From assembly GCA_036346375.1 (NCBI GenBank), contig CM070500.1, positions 81,882,437-81,946,436 of the forward strand: 64,000 nucleotides of DNA, written 5' to 3'. The position numbers and the translations under genes are program-made. Position 1 is the stretch's first letter, and every line of letters begins with the position of its first letter. The stretch is from Guadua angustifolia (Eukaryota > Streptophyta > Magnoliopsida > Poales > Poaceae). This document shows positions 1 through 11,172 of the stretch, one piece after another. The notes under the pieces were generated by a model. It was not told where the DNA came from. It saw only the letters and a list, made by a program, of their open reading frames with translations, and made no database searches.

Positions 1-325
1 CTAAATAAAATTATGATTTTAGAGAAAAATTCTGTTTTAGAAATTATGAGGTGTTTGGTGGCCCTTCAAAAAACTCTGTTTTAAAAACTATGGTTTTCAC
101 AAAACCATGGTTTTTTCTCTATTTTGGAAACTTTGGTCTTGGGCAAATTTTTCTGAGCGTTGGCACCAAAACAACTCCCAAAACTTTGTAGCCAAACAGT
201 TGAGAGTTCTAAGAAAAACCATGGTTTTAATGAGGTTTGATAAAACCATATTTTTTATGCCAAGACAATTCCCAAACCATGGTTTTATAAAACCATAGTT
301 TTAAAACCTTGTTGCCAAACAGAAC
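1..325. repeat. MITE-like palindrome with AAACCATGGTTT words
   Basis: The stretch repeats AAACCATGGTTTT and its variant AAACCATAGTTTT in both orientations (about 88-120, 218-250, 272-300). It is bounded by imperfect inverted ends: GTGTTTGGTGGC near 53 and GTTGCCAAACAGA near 311. AT-rich, near-palindromic sequence with GTTTGG-type ends is typical of grass MITEs. No target-site duplication was found, so the family and exact limits are uncertain. The 63-codon open frame inside is not credible as a gene. Confidence 0.35.
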
Positions 326-923
326 TTTATCTGTTTACACGATTTTCTTCTGAGTCTGGCCTCTTTCTAGATAAAATTATAAATGTTGCCCTAGCTTGGC
401 ACTAAACTCCTATCACGATCGCCCCAGCTACCATGAGTCTAATCACATGCTGTGGTACATAGACATCACGGGTGACATGTCTTACCTACTGCTACTTAGG
501 AAGTTAAGGAGAGGGCCATTTTAAAAATGTATTAGTAGAGGGCGAGATTTAAAAACCAAATGCGTTACGGGCTTAAGAAAAAAAAGGCGAGGTTTAGCAC
601 GTCATTGCACGGGCCGCAGCTGGGTCGTTGGAGTCGGCTGTGGCCACATGGCAGCGCGTAAGGCCGGACGTCGCTCGCGCACGAACCAATTTCATGGGCC
701 GCTTGCGCGTTGGAGGAGAGAATTAAGCCGTGCGATGCGGCGCGATCTCCGGGAGGGGCAACACAGCAAGAGGCCTAAGGAATGGTGGGCAGAAGCAGGC
801 CTTCCTCCGTGCCGACCCGGTTGGGGGAGCTCGGCTTCTCTACCTTTAAAACGGTGCCTACATTCTTGGGCTGGGCCGGAGGGCCCAACGCCAGACAGAG
901 GACAATTCCTAATTGACGACGAG
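326..923. other. intergenic, no recognised feature
   Basis: The first half is AT-rich; from about 600 it becomes GC-rich with many CG dinucleotides. Overlapping open frames on both strands (about 648-1061) reflect base composition. Nothing resembling a conserved protein was recognised. Confidence 0.5.
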
Positions 924-1212
924 TCGACGACGACGACGACTTTGCTTGCACCGTCCAAACTCCGGGCACCACAGCGCGCGTCACCTGCTCGCGTAATACT
1001 CATGAGGCCATGGCATATATGTAAGAACCGCATCACCGTACCCCGCGTGCTTGTGCTTTGACGTCGTCAACGACGACGACGACGACGACTTTGCTTGCTC
1101 CGTCCAAACTCCGGGCACCACCGCGCGCGACCGCGTTCGTCACCTGCTCGCGTAATGCCCATGAGGCCATGAAATATATGCAAGATCCGCATCACCCCGC
1201 GTGCTTGCTTTG
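924..1212 (+). repeat. local tandem duplication, two units of about 140 bp
   Basis: Unit 1 (about 924-1060) and unit 2 (about 1070-1212) both start with a CGA trinucleotide run followed by CTTTGCTTGC and CGTCCAAACTCCGGGCACCA. Both continue through CACCTGCTCGCGTAAT and a CATGAGGCCATG word, and end CCCGCGTGCTTG. They differ by several substitutions and short indels, so the duplication is not recent. No coding potential is shared by the two units. Confidence 0.75.
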
Positions 1213-1363
1213 TGCGGCATATGTTCCATGTGGCTAATCTTCTTGTGCATTATTTATTAATTAGTGTACTTTTACTGTCAGGGTTCAGGGCCGGATGTTT
1301 CCGGCTCAAACTTGGGCTCTGGGCCTCTGGCGCGCTTCAACCGCCCCATCTCTCTTCTGCACA

Positions 1364-1585
1364 TGTTAGGAGATACTCATGGTACCTCGATATTCTTACT
1401 TAACAAATATGGATTCTATCCTTTCCTAACTTGAATTCAATCCGGTTATATAAAATCACCCCATATACTTGTAATTTTTAAGCTGAAATAGTGCATCTTC
1501 GTCTCCCGTGGTTTTATCCCGCAAAAGTTTCCACGTAAAAATCTTATGTCTCTTTTATGTGTGTGCTATTCATTTAGCCATAACA
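1364..1585 (+). repeat. 5' LTR of the 1.46-kb element
   Basis: TG...CA-bounded repeat matching 2593-2821. A TATA-like box (TTATATAAAATC) lies near 1445, so this LTR could drive transcription. The paired LTR has CTATATAAAGCC at the same place. Confidence 0.85.
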
Positions 1586-2592
1586 AGTAGTATCAGAATT
1601 CAAAGTCATTATGCTTATTATTATCTGCATTCATTATGATTAATTATGGGCAGATTTCTTCGACGTTTCATCGTACTTTTCATTATGACTAATTATGGGC
1701 TGATTATTGGCATTATTCATACACAGTTCAGGCCATTATGTCTATTATTTTATGCTCATATTATTGACGGATTTCACTGCAAATTCAAGTTTTTATGCGT
1801 ATTATTAGCGGCATTCATTATGATTAATTATGGGTAGATTTCTTTGACGTGTTTCATCATCGGTTTCTTCGACGTTTCATCGTCGGTTTATTTGACGTTT
1901 CATCGTCTACATTGAAAAAAATAATAATATCAATTGATGAACAACTGAATTTGGTATTTCACCACCGTTAATTGGAATTTGGTGTTTTATCACTGTTAAT
2001 TTGGTGTTTTATTCATTGTTTGCATACATTGCTATTTTGGATCGCTTGCACGATCATTATGGAGGTTTTGGCAACGTTTATTTGGAATTTGACGATACCC
2101 TGATGGTAGTATTATACTCTTCTCAATTTTTCTAGTGAAGGTTTTGCTCCAATGTCAGTTTGAGACGAAAGTTGAAGTGCAAGAAGAAGTTTGTTTTTGC
2201 GTGGATATTAAAACGTTGTGCAAGTTGCTCTTTCAACGAGCGTTGATTGTCGAATTTTATGTTTCAGATGGAGCATATCAAATATTCCTAATATAAGTTC
2301 TTTACTACCTATCAAGCACCACAGGTGATGTCTTGACTTATGTCGTTTGATGAATGACTATTTGTTTTCAGAAAGTTAGTTGCACAGACTAAGACTTTAT
2401 TGGAGTTCTGAATTGTTGAAGACCCACGTTTCTTCATTTGTTTTGTTATAGCTGTGTATTTGGTTTGACTGTTACAGTCTTTCTCTCGACCTGCTGGTTG
2501 TTTGTTCAATTAGCTTTATGAGAAACGTTTATATAAGATTGTTCCAAGCTTATGGAGACAATTCATTATGGATTTTGGGTCAATGTGAGGTT

Positions 2593-2821
2593 TGTTTAGG
2601 AGATATTGATCGCGGTGCCTCAATATCCATACTTAACAAATATGGATTATAACTTTTCGTAACTTGGTGTCAATCTGGCTATATAAAGCCACCTTATGTA
2701 TTCATAATCTTTGAACCCAAATAATGCATCGTCATCTTCAGTTGTTTTTTCTGCAAGAGTTTTTATGTAAAAATTGTATGTCTCTTTTTTTTGTATGTGT
2801 GCTTTTTATCTAGCCCTAACA
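2593..2821 (+). repeat. 3' LTR of the 1.46-kb element
   Basis: Matches 1364-1585 with scattered substitutions and short indels. It ends CCCTAACA and is followed at once by the GCACA target duplication. Confidence 0.85.
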
Positions 2822-3167
2822 GCACATGTGGTGCGGCCATGAGTTCTACGTGTTTGTTCTAGTCTCTTGTGTCCTGTATGTGGCAATAATTACTACGTGT
2901 GTTTCTTTGCGACGAAAGCTGGATCGCTCAACCTGCTTTTCGCAGCATTATAAATATAGGGAGATTGTGGTGTGTGTTTGCTGTCACCTTTCGCGTCCTC
3001 GGAAGTTTCCATATGAAAGAACGAAGGGACGGGCAAGGCTTAAGAGATGGCAGTATTCATTAACGCATCAAGGAGTGCAGACCGTTTAATCACCAAGGAA
3101 GTGCATGCGTGTTTGACCAAACCAGCTAATATGTTTCGGTTCTCTATGTTCAGATCTAACCTAGCTT

Positions 3168-3202
3168 CTTCTTCTTCTTCTCTCTCTTTCTTTTTTTTTT
3201 TT
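3168..3202 (+). repeat. pyrimidine microsatellite (TTC)n / T-run
   Basis: A run of CTTCTTCTTCTTCTCTCTC followed by a T tract. The open frame on the opposite strand encodes only Glu/Lys runs. Confidence 0.8.
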
Positions 3203-3230
3203 GGAATGACAAGATCTAGCATAGCTAGTT

Positions 3231-3545
3231 CTTAGCTTTTCTAGCCTTCCAGTAGTTTTTTTTAATCTAACTCTGTGTGAACGAAATTATAAAAATAGCC
3301 CCTTTTCCAACCACGGGAGCACTGACAGGTGACACACCTGTCACATTTATGAACTAGGCAGGAGTCCGAAACCACGGACTACACCTACATCGACAGGGTG
3401 GCTCGGTAGGGCGGTATGGCATGCCACCGTACACGAGTGCGCAGGTGACACATGTTACTTGTAGATGCTTTCGCAGTTAGAGAGAAGACTATTTTTACAA
3501 TTACGTTTACACGGATGCTATATTTATAGAGAAAAATTCGAGGTA
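3231..3545. mobile_element. foldback-type element, diverged copy
   Basis: The left arm (TTTTTTTTAATCTAA at about 3258 through AAATTATAAAAATAG at 3285) is the inverted counterpart of the right arm (CTATTTTTACAATTACGTTT at about 3490). Between them is a GC-richer core containing CTCGGTAG. The same layout occurs at 19205-19578, 22408-22781 and 42200-42684. Limits are approximate and no TSD was identified. Confidence 0.5.
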
Positions 3546-4720
3546 GGCTTGAAAAACTCAGGCTTTTAACCTAGCTTCATCTGCCTCTTTCACATGCATT
3601 AGTAGAATTTCCTGTCCTCACTCCTCAGGGTTGGTCGGAGGACTCGGAGCTGAGCTCACAACTTTGAATGTTTTGAATTGTTAGGCCAGGCCAGGCCAGG
3701 CCAGGCTCAGGCCGGGACCGTCAAATAGTCTCGGAAGACCGGCCTGCCGCCTAAAATATATCCTCTGAGGACATATCAGGACCAGCCTATATACGTCCCC
3801 GCTGTGAAGTTTAGCTTCAAAGTCTTCTTAGGGCCGGAAACTTTGCGTCCGTCTTGTCCCTGTCGTATGTACGGTTTGGTGACTGTAGACTTTGACTGCC
3901 GGTGCTCTCTTGCATGCCATACATGTGTATGTATGTGGTTTCCTTGGTCGTATGGATTGAATTAATCGACCAGTATTACGTGCCAACGTACTCGCTGGAC
4001 CACTTCACTTGATTTCGCCATTCTCTCCGTCCAGCGCCGACCTGCTGTTCCATCGTTACAATACCACAAGTGGTAGAAGCGAAGAGATTGTTACCGGCCG
4101 CCGGCCGGGTCGGAGAAGATGGACATCCAATCCTACATGTATGTGCAGTACGAAGCAATTGGAAAGTAGTGTGTGATACCATTCTCTCTCACACATATAT
4201 ATAGATATAGTTATATATACACACACGTCCTTTGATGCCTTTCTTGTCGTGTAAACAGTCGACTTTGTATGGGGACACTGGCACAGGGATCTTGTTCAGG
4301 ATCGTGACCTGCATTGTCCATTGAATTGACCTTTCAGTGGGCGATCTTAACGGATGTATTAAGACTTACGCTGCCGTATATATATGTTATTGTGGCGTGA
4401 TGTTTCTAATGGGCGAACTATGTTTTCACGACGGCAAATGTGACCACTTAAACTGTAGTTGGCAGCTCGAACATCGCGTTCCATGACTATTTGAAACATG
4501 GAAGAGTAGGAGATAGATTATATAGGACCAGTGGCGACACACATTAATTTGGACATGACCCGACCGAATGCAGTTCTATATTGATTTCTCTCGTACTTAA
4601 ACTAATGAGCATGGTGTGTTCAAACACAACTTGAGGTGCTGCAATTTTTTTAGGGTAGTGTTTCTGGCTATGGAAAAGGGATGATGTGAATAATAAAGGG
4701 CATAAAAGGGCGGCGTTTTA
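3546..4720. other. intergenic, no gene recognised
   Basis: Ordinary intergenic sequence. It contains a short GGCCA tandem run at 3683-3706 and TATA-type dinucleotide repeats at 4193-4222. No conserved coding frame seen on either strand. Confidence 0.5.
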
Positions 4721-4724
4721 GAGC

Positions 4725-6193
4725 ATCTAGCTAACGGTATAACAAAGTTTTATGTAGTTTCAACGGTGCAACAAGTTGCATATAAGTTTCAACGATGCAA
4801 TAAGTTTCGGGTTAAAAAATCAAAGTTTCAAGGTTTTAACATGACTTTTGAGTACATTTGAACAAGTTTCGTAGATTCCAACAAGTTTCAAAATGTTTCG
4901 AGTAAGTTTTAAAAATTCAAGAAAAATTTTTATCCTTGTTTCGTCATGTTTCAATGCATTTTTAGAGTGTTTCAATGGGTCTAAAAATAAAAACTTGATT
5001 GAAAAGTGAGTTTCCTTGAAGTTTCAGGTTTAAAAGTCATAGTTTCGAGAAGGTTTCGATAGAAGAATTTTGGAGATTTCAACAAGGTTCATAAAAATTT
5101 AAACAAGTTTCGAAAGGTTTGGAGGAAGATTAAAAAATTCAAGCAAAAGTTTCATCCTTGTTTCATCAAGTTTCACTAGGTTTCAGACATTCTCAAAAAA
5201 GGTTTTAGAGATATTCGAGATATGTGCATTTTCAGAGCATTGTAACTAGTTTCAAAATATAAAAATTGATTGAAAACATAGTTTCAGTAAAAGATTCAAA
5301 AATAAACCTCAAAGTTTCGACGATCCGATAAAAAAATCCAAGCAAATTTCACAAGTTTCAAGTGAGTTTTGCAACAAAAAATACAAGTTTAAAACTCTAT
5401 TACTTAGTTTTCACATGAGATATTTCAAGGAAACTTTCAAGCAAAATTTAAAACCCATCAGCGACAACTACCCCCTCCCTGTCAATGTGAGCAAGAGAGA
5501 AGAGAGAGAACGAGAGAGCGAGAACGAGAAATGGTATATCATCTTTTAATTCATAAGAAGTTTCATACAAGTTTCAAGAAATTTTAGAAAATTTTTAACA
5601 AGTTTCAGAAAGGTTTCATGATATTTAGCAAAATTTGGCCAAATATTCTAAAGAATCAAAACAGGTTTCAAACATGTTCATATGCATGCCTACCTCGGTT
5701 AGCCGCACTATCGCTGCAAGTTTGCGACTCCATCTCTTGTCGTGAGATGCGGCTACTTCTCCTATCGCACCACCTCCGGCTCCAGTGACAAGTAGTGTCA
5801 TTGTCTCTTCATGAAACGACGTCGCCTTCTCCGTTAACCATGAGCCGTGGTTGCTTACACCGCCTCCTCCTCTAGCTATGTGCCTTGGTTGGCTTTTCGG
5901 AGGCACCTCGTCGTGAAGCCATGTCACCTTTGCCGCTGTGGCTCCTCCTTCGATCATAGCCTTTGCTTCTGCTCCTCTGGTGGCTTGCGTGCTACGTCAA
6001 ATCCGAGCGAGAGATGGGGAGAGAGAAGGGATAAGGTGGAAGTATCTAGATCAAGTGAAGTTAGAGGAAAGAGAAACAAGGGGATAATGTGGAGGTAGTA
6101 CCAAATCAGGTGCGTTGGATGGTTCAGATTGGATGTACATGAGCTATATTGTTCGTTGAGTGAAAAATGCTATAGCATTTTCTAGTATTTCAC
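4725..6193. mobile_element. element with AAGTTTCA-word array and captured-looking GC core
   Basis: From about 4745 to 5640 the words AAGTTTCA, AGTTTCAA and GTTTCRA recur dozens of times at irregular spacing. A GC-rich, CG-containing core follows (5690-6000), then a purine-rich tail. The end is the 18-bp perfect palindrome AAAATGCTATAGCATTTT (6164-6181), followed by CTAGTATTTCAC. A second element with the same order of parts lies at 12965-14088. No transposase is present. The hairpin plus CTAG-T resembles a Helitron 3' end, but bases beyond CTAG are also shared between copies, which argues against that. Superfamily unassigned. Confidence 0.5.
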
Positions 6194-6553
6194 ATAAATT
6201 AAATAGCAAGATAACAAACATCTAACAATTAATGATCCTGCTATCGGGACCCGAATATGCAAATTTAGACCCTCTATGTATACCGCACTAGTTCAGGATC
6301 ACGCTAGTGCACACAGTATCAACATAGATGAATATCACAACTATACACAGTGGAAACATAATAAAAAAACTTTATTTATTAAATATAAGAAAATTGACTA
6401 ACCTTATGGCCGATTTTACATGACTATGCCATGTAGAGTTTAAACTATAGTAAATAAAATTATAGTGAAACGAAAATATAATAAGAAACCCATCAATTTG
6501 TCACAAGTAACTGACAAAGTTTGCAACCTAAACGTACACCTCCTCCTAATACT

Positions 6554-7004
6554 TGTGGAGTACATAGACCTCGGGTATCTACATGGCGGGCCGCGAGGAC
6601 CACCCAAGAGGGGATGGGTCGAGCCGACTACACAGAGACTAACACCACCCAGACTATAATCGTCATACCCAACAAGGAGGTCCTGAAGATAGTAACCGAT
6701 CCTTAGTAGGAAAGGTACGATTGTAATCCTGTTTGTTAACATATTCGACGAGAAAGGATAGAGATAGAATCTCCACCTTGTAACCGACTAGGACTCCTTG
6801 TAATCCTACCCCCCGCCTATATAAAGAGGGGCGAGGGACCATAACATACACATCCACAGCAATACCAAATCCCAGAGCACAGGACTAGGGTATTACCTCT
6901 TCTATGAGGGCCTAAACCTGTATAAACCCCTGTCTTGTGTTACCATTGAGTTTGGATCCAGCGCCTAGCCCCATAATCATTATTGCCAACAACAAACATC
7001 GACA
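6554..7004 (+). mobile_element. solo LTR, 451 bp, TSD ATACT
   Basis: Starts TGTGGAGTACATAGACC and ends AACATCGACA. Identical 5-bp flanks, ATACT, lie at 6549-6553 and 7005-7009. A TATA box (CCTATATAAAGAGG, about 6817) precedes typical LTR leader sequence. There is no internal domain, so it is the remnant of LTR-LTR recombination. It lies inside the older antisense LTR. Confidence 0.88.
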
Positions 7005-7009
7005 ATACT

Positions 7010-9185
7010 CCTCATCCAAAGCTGTTGTAAACTCCTTTTCAACTGGTGATTTTGTTGCGGTAATAATGAGTACATAATTAAAGCACCTAACAAGTTGTGT
7101 ACAGAATACAAGTCTAATATAAGTATATGCAAGATTTATTCCAAATGATTGGCTAACATGGTTATTTTGCAATAAAGCAGAATTTACAATGAATACAATA
7201 AATAGATTGAAATGGCAGTAAAACAAATAACAATATTAAATAACTTTCAGGTATTTCTCAAGAATAAACTTGGCACATAGTCCTAATTAATTTTTAATAT
7301 TTTCAATGGCACACAGCCTCCCTTCCTAAGTTTATTTTACAAAATCTAACCCTTGACTGAATTCTTGAGCATTGTTCATAACATGGGACATGGCTATCCG
7401 AATGGATTTATAATCTGTAGAGGTTATACACTTTACCCACATGGTACGTTCAAGGTTATACTGCCATGCAATGTCACGTACCCATCAACGTGTGGCTAAA
7501 AAAGATCATAACAAAAACTTTCAGATACTCTGTCTTAACACCGACCCTCCTGATAAGTCTGAACTCGCTATTCCTTCCCTCACACAGAGCAGAAGAATAG
7601 GAGGGACATACCGTTGAACGTATATGAGGTCACTGTACACACAAATTTCCCATAATCGCACACCCAGTTAGATTATCCTCTCGAGGCATCAAATATTAAA
7701 ACTTGATAACTTAGTAGGTCTGTCCTATTCCATATATGTGGTTGCGTTATTAGCCTAGTTCAATGGTTGCAAGGTTAAGTCCATAATTGACCGAGACAAG
7801 ACTTCCAATAATTCACTCATAGAAACCATCTCACATTCACGCATATATCAACATGCCAACCTAGTGCCACAAAGACTCACGACGACTCACAACCACTTGC
7901 CACTTGTCTTAATCTAAATCATTTACCACTCAAATTGATTATCGTGCAATACATGCTATCAACAACTCAACATCATTGTGTAAAAACACATGACACACCT
8001 CTTCATAAATATGTTACATATTTCATTAGTCAAATTGGATTTGCACTTTCAAAATGATATCAATAATCCGTTGCATGGCTAACCAAACTATATACGATCT
8101 AACCAACCCACATTGGCATCTATTAGCAACCAACTAATAATGAACAATTCTAGGATGACAAATAATCATAGCATACAAATGACAAGGTAGGTATAATCCA
8201 ATTGGATTGAATAACTACAAAACTAAATGAAAATAGTTCTGAGCATAAAATAACATGCAGTGATTTAAAACAAGACAGTATTTGTAAAACTAAATTCAAC
8301 ATGATCAAACATAACTTGTCTTGGAAAAAGTCTTGGTCTTCGTTTTGAGCTTGGTCTTAAGTCAACACTTCACCCTCGAGTGATCCAGGCACTTCGACGT
8401 CTACGTGAATCAAGAGAGAATACCAAATAAATACAAAACTATAAAGCAAATAAACTCTAAAAATTAAATAAAATTCACTATTAAATATATCTCAATTTAT
8501 AAATTTTTATAAATTTAAATTGCCCCAATCAGAGTTTGTATGAAGAAGAACACGCTCTTGAAAGATTCAAATAACAGAGAAAATCCAGAAAAGAATAAAT
8601 TCATATTTTTCCAAATTACTTTTTTATGGAAAATCCAAATAATGATGTCATGCTGATGTCAACACTTATTTTCTCCAAATAAAACTAATTCCAAAAATCC
8701 CTAGAGATTGATATATAGGTGGGCCCTCCGATCCATGGACCAGGTCCACGAGACCCTACCTGTCCATGGTGGACCGAGCTCACCAACATGGCCACCGACA
8801 AGTGGGACCATGCAATGCTGGCACGCTCTGCTGACCAAGCCAGTACGCACACTGACCGATGACCACATCGACAGAAAAGCCAACATGGTGCTAACTGAGC
8901 ATCCAACGTGGCGTCCACGCATCAGCACGAGTCTCAACCACGCCATTGACGGCGGTGCACGGCCTAAAGTCCATCGTTAGAGACCACTGAGCACACCACT
9001 AGCAAGCTCTCATCGTCGCATATCCGATTCTATGCTCCATATGACCAACGGCAAGCTCTAGTCTGGGTGGCGACGGCAAGAAACCTTCGTGAATTAGGTC
9101 TTCCAAAGCGATGACTCTCCAGCCATCCATCAGTCAAAACAAGGCACTCATGAGCAAGTACGATCGATGAGGAAGCTAATGCGCC
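7010..9185 (-). other. body of the antisense Tekay-like LTR
   Basis: Mid-section of the old LTR spanning 6242-12365, mostly AT-rich with a GC-richer part from 8700. Open frames around 8685-8980 on both strands overlap and match nothing recognised, so they are treated as chance frames within an LTR. Confidence 0.6.
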
Positions 9186-9201
9186 ACCTCTAAAAGCATC
9201 T

Positions 9202-9940
9202 TGTCGGTGTTTCGAATACCGGCAAGTAAATTTGTAGTCAAGGGGCCGCGCGTTCCCTCTCCTTGAATGGTTGACTCAGGGAGCCCAAGATGTATACTGG
9301 TTCGGGCCGAATGTCCCTACTTCCAGTTCATGATGGTTTTGTATTGCTTTGGGTGCAGAGGACTGCGCCGTGTTACAAGCGAGGGCTAAGGCCTGGCCTT
9401 CAGCGCTCGTCCGAGTGGGAGTAAGGATTGTGTTGCTTGTTAAAGCCGTCCCCTTCCCGGAGGGTCCTGCCTCCCTTTATATAGTTGGAGGGGGCAGGTT
9501 ACACGGGAAATTGGAAAAGAAAGGATGGGGTGTCCTACGCCTAGGAGTCCTGGTCTTCGGTCTCGGCGACTGATCGGTACCTGCTTGCTCCATGCGGGGT
9601 CGGTAGACATGGCGAGTGGCGTGGTTTTCTGCTTCGTCGGGAGTTGGCGCACCTACCCTCTGCGAGCTTGCCAGGTGCTGACGTCGTAGCGTCTGGCTCC
9701 GGCGCTGCCTCGGGAAGGAGCGCGTCCTCCCGCTGTGCATGACCGGGTGATGAGACTGGCGCTTGACTTCGGCAGCCTCCTCGCCACCTTGGGAAGGAGC
9801 CACCTGCCCCCGCACGGTCACTTTGAGCCGTCATGTCCGTGGAGCAGGTGGCCAACTCGAGATTGACCGGCGATGGTCTAGCGGAGATTGTGTTGGCGAA
9901 GATTGCGTTGGTTTGGTATCCAGGGTATAAGTATTCGTCA
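9202..9940 (+). mobile_element. solo LTR, 739 bp, TSD CATCT
   Basis: Starts TGTCGGTGTTTCGAATACC and ends AAGTATTCGTCA. Perfect 5-bp flanks, CATCT, lie at 9197-9201 and 9941-9945. A TATA-like CTTTATATAG is near 9475. It lies 11 bp inside the solo LTR at 9191-11647, making it the innermost of a three-level nest. Minus-strand open frames of 114-166 codons here are GC-rich chance frames. Confidence 0.9.
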
Positions 9941-10317
9941 CATCTAGACCCCAAAAGTCCCTCATGATTTTGGTAATTAATGACAATTATGTTTAAGAGA
10001 CTAACATTTTCGTTGAGTATATTGAAATAAGTTGGTCTCAAGGATTGGTGATCATGGAAGAATGGGAATGGTGCAAAGGAAGATCAAAATTATCAATCAA
10101 GTGTCAAAGGTAAAAATCTAAGGACATTTTCTAGTTATTTTACCAATCTCGGAGTTTGAAGAAAAGATCGGATTACTAGAAATAGAGCCATACTATTAAG
10201 AGGGGTTTTGATGTTATCTTAATTCGTCTTAAGTTCTAAAGGCTCAAATCAATTAATTACACTCATACATTATCACATAGGAATTCTTTTTTATAACCAT
10301 TGCTAAGCCTCAAAGAA

Positions 10318-10900
10318 AGCCCTTAGAACCCCGGTGCTACCGCCCATCCCGGTGCTACCGGGACATCGGTAGCACCGGCCCCAAGGCCGATGTGTAAAAA
10401 CCCGAGGGGTTCTTTTGGGGACCAAGCAGGACTGTGCTACTGCCCACGGTAGCCCAGTGCTATCGGGGTAGTGGTAGCACCGGCCCATCGCCCGGTGTGA
10501 AAATTCTAGAGGCACACCATTTTGGCTCGGTGAGGCGGTGCTACACGCCATGGTAACCCGTGCTACAAGGAGCGTGATAGCACCGGTCCCTTTAACTCGA
10601 TGCATAAATTCGATGAGGTGTATTTTTGGAATTTTGGTTGGGCGGTGCTACCGCCCATGGTGGCACGGTGCTACCAGGGTAGTGGTAGCACCGGCCTAAA
10701 AGACCGGTGTAAAAATTTCAGAAAGTACCCTCTTCGGTCGAAAAAGAAAATAGAAACCCGGTGCTACCGGCCCTAGTTGGGCGGTAGCACCAGATCTACT
10801 GCGCAACGGCCTCTGTCAAGGCATTAAATGCTCTGACACACCCACGAGGGTGGATCCCGGTGCTACCAGTCCTACATAGACGGTAGCACCGAAATTCCTG
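10318..10900 (+). promoter_or_regulatory. palindromic motif array, core GGTGCTACC / GGTAGCACC
   Basis: About fifteen copies of GGTGCTACC or its reverse complement GGTAGCACC (with variants) alternate in both orientations. They can pair into stems of up to 12 bp, for example CCGGTGCTACCG with CGGTAGCACCGG near 10340-10376. The array ends just upstream of the LTR TATA box (10949). Arrays of palindromes upstream of the TATA box are reported for Sirevirus LTRs; the core sequence here is specific to this LTR family. Confidence 0.8.
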
Positions 10901-10923
10901 ACTTGGTCAGGATTTTGAGCTCA

Positions 10924-10956
10924 AACGACTAGTTTTGGTGGTTGGGATTATAAATA
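10924..10956 (+). promoter_or_regulatory. AACGACTAGTTTT box and TATA box of solo LTR
   Basis: AACGACTAGTTTT starts at 10924 and TATAAATA is at 10949-10956. The same pair occurs at matched positions in the other three LTRs of this type (30811/30834, 39906/39931, and antisense near 52773-52800). Confidence 0.7.
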
Positions 10957-11141
10957 CCCCTTCACCTGCTATCTACAGCAACTCTTGACCATTATTAAAG
11001 ATACTTGAGCTCTAGCAAAGCATTCTCCTCTTTTTAGTGCATTCAATTCTCATTTAGAGCAAGTGAGGAGAGAAATTGAGTGTTGCATTTAGCGTGAACC
11101 TTTAGACACTCAATTCGACTTCAAGTAAGCGTCAAAATATG

Positions 11142-11172
11142 TTACTCTTAGAGGTTGCCGCCTCCTAGACGG
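11142..11172 (+). other. conserved LTR leader hairpin
   Basis: GTTACTCTTAGAGGTTGCCG continues into CCTCCTAGACGG. It is the same ~30-nt block as at 31114, 40183 and 52531 (antisense). Arms TCTTAGAGG and CCTCCTAGA can pair around a short loop. It lies about 190 bp downstream of the TATA box, so it is within the predicted transcript. Confidence 0.65.

Larger units (their letters stand above)
1364..2821 (+). mobile_element. non-autonomous LTR retrotransposon, complete with TSD
   Basis: Two LTRs (1364-1585 and 2593-2821) start TGTT(T)AGGAGATA and end TAACA. A perfect 5-bp target duplication, GCACA, lies at 1359-1363 and 2822-2826. After LTR1 comes a primer-binding-like site, TAGTATCAGAAT (1588-1599), which resembles the initiator-Met tRNA site TGGTATCAGAGC. 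The 1,007-bp interior has no gag or pol frame. It carries degenerate tandem words: TTCATTATGATTAATTATGGG at 1630, 1680 and 1813, and GACGTTTCATCG several times between 1669 and 1905. The element therefore needed proteins from a partner. LTR divergence suggests an old insertion. Confidence 0.88.

Noticed and set aside
6164..6186. Helitron 3' end (hairpin then CTAG-T)
   Set aside because: The next seven bases (ATTTCAC) are shared with two other element ends, so CTAG is probably not the terminus, and no 5' TC end or RepHel remnant was seen.
9541..10041. 166-codon minus-strand frame
   Set aside because: It crosses the boundary between the nested solo LTR (ends 9940) and the host LTR, so it cannot be a natural gene.
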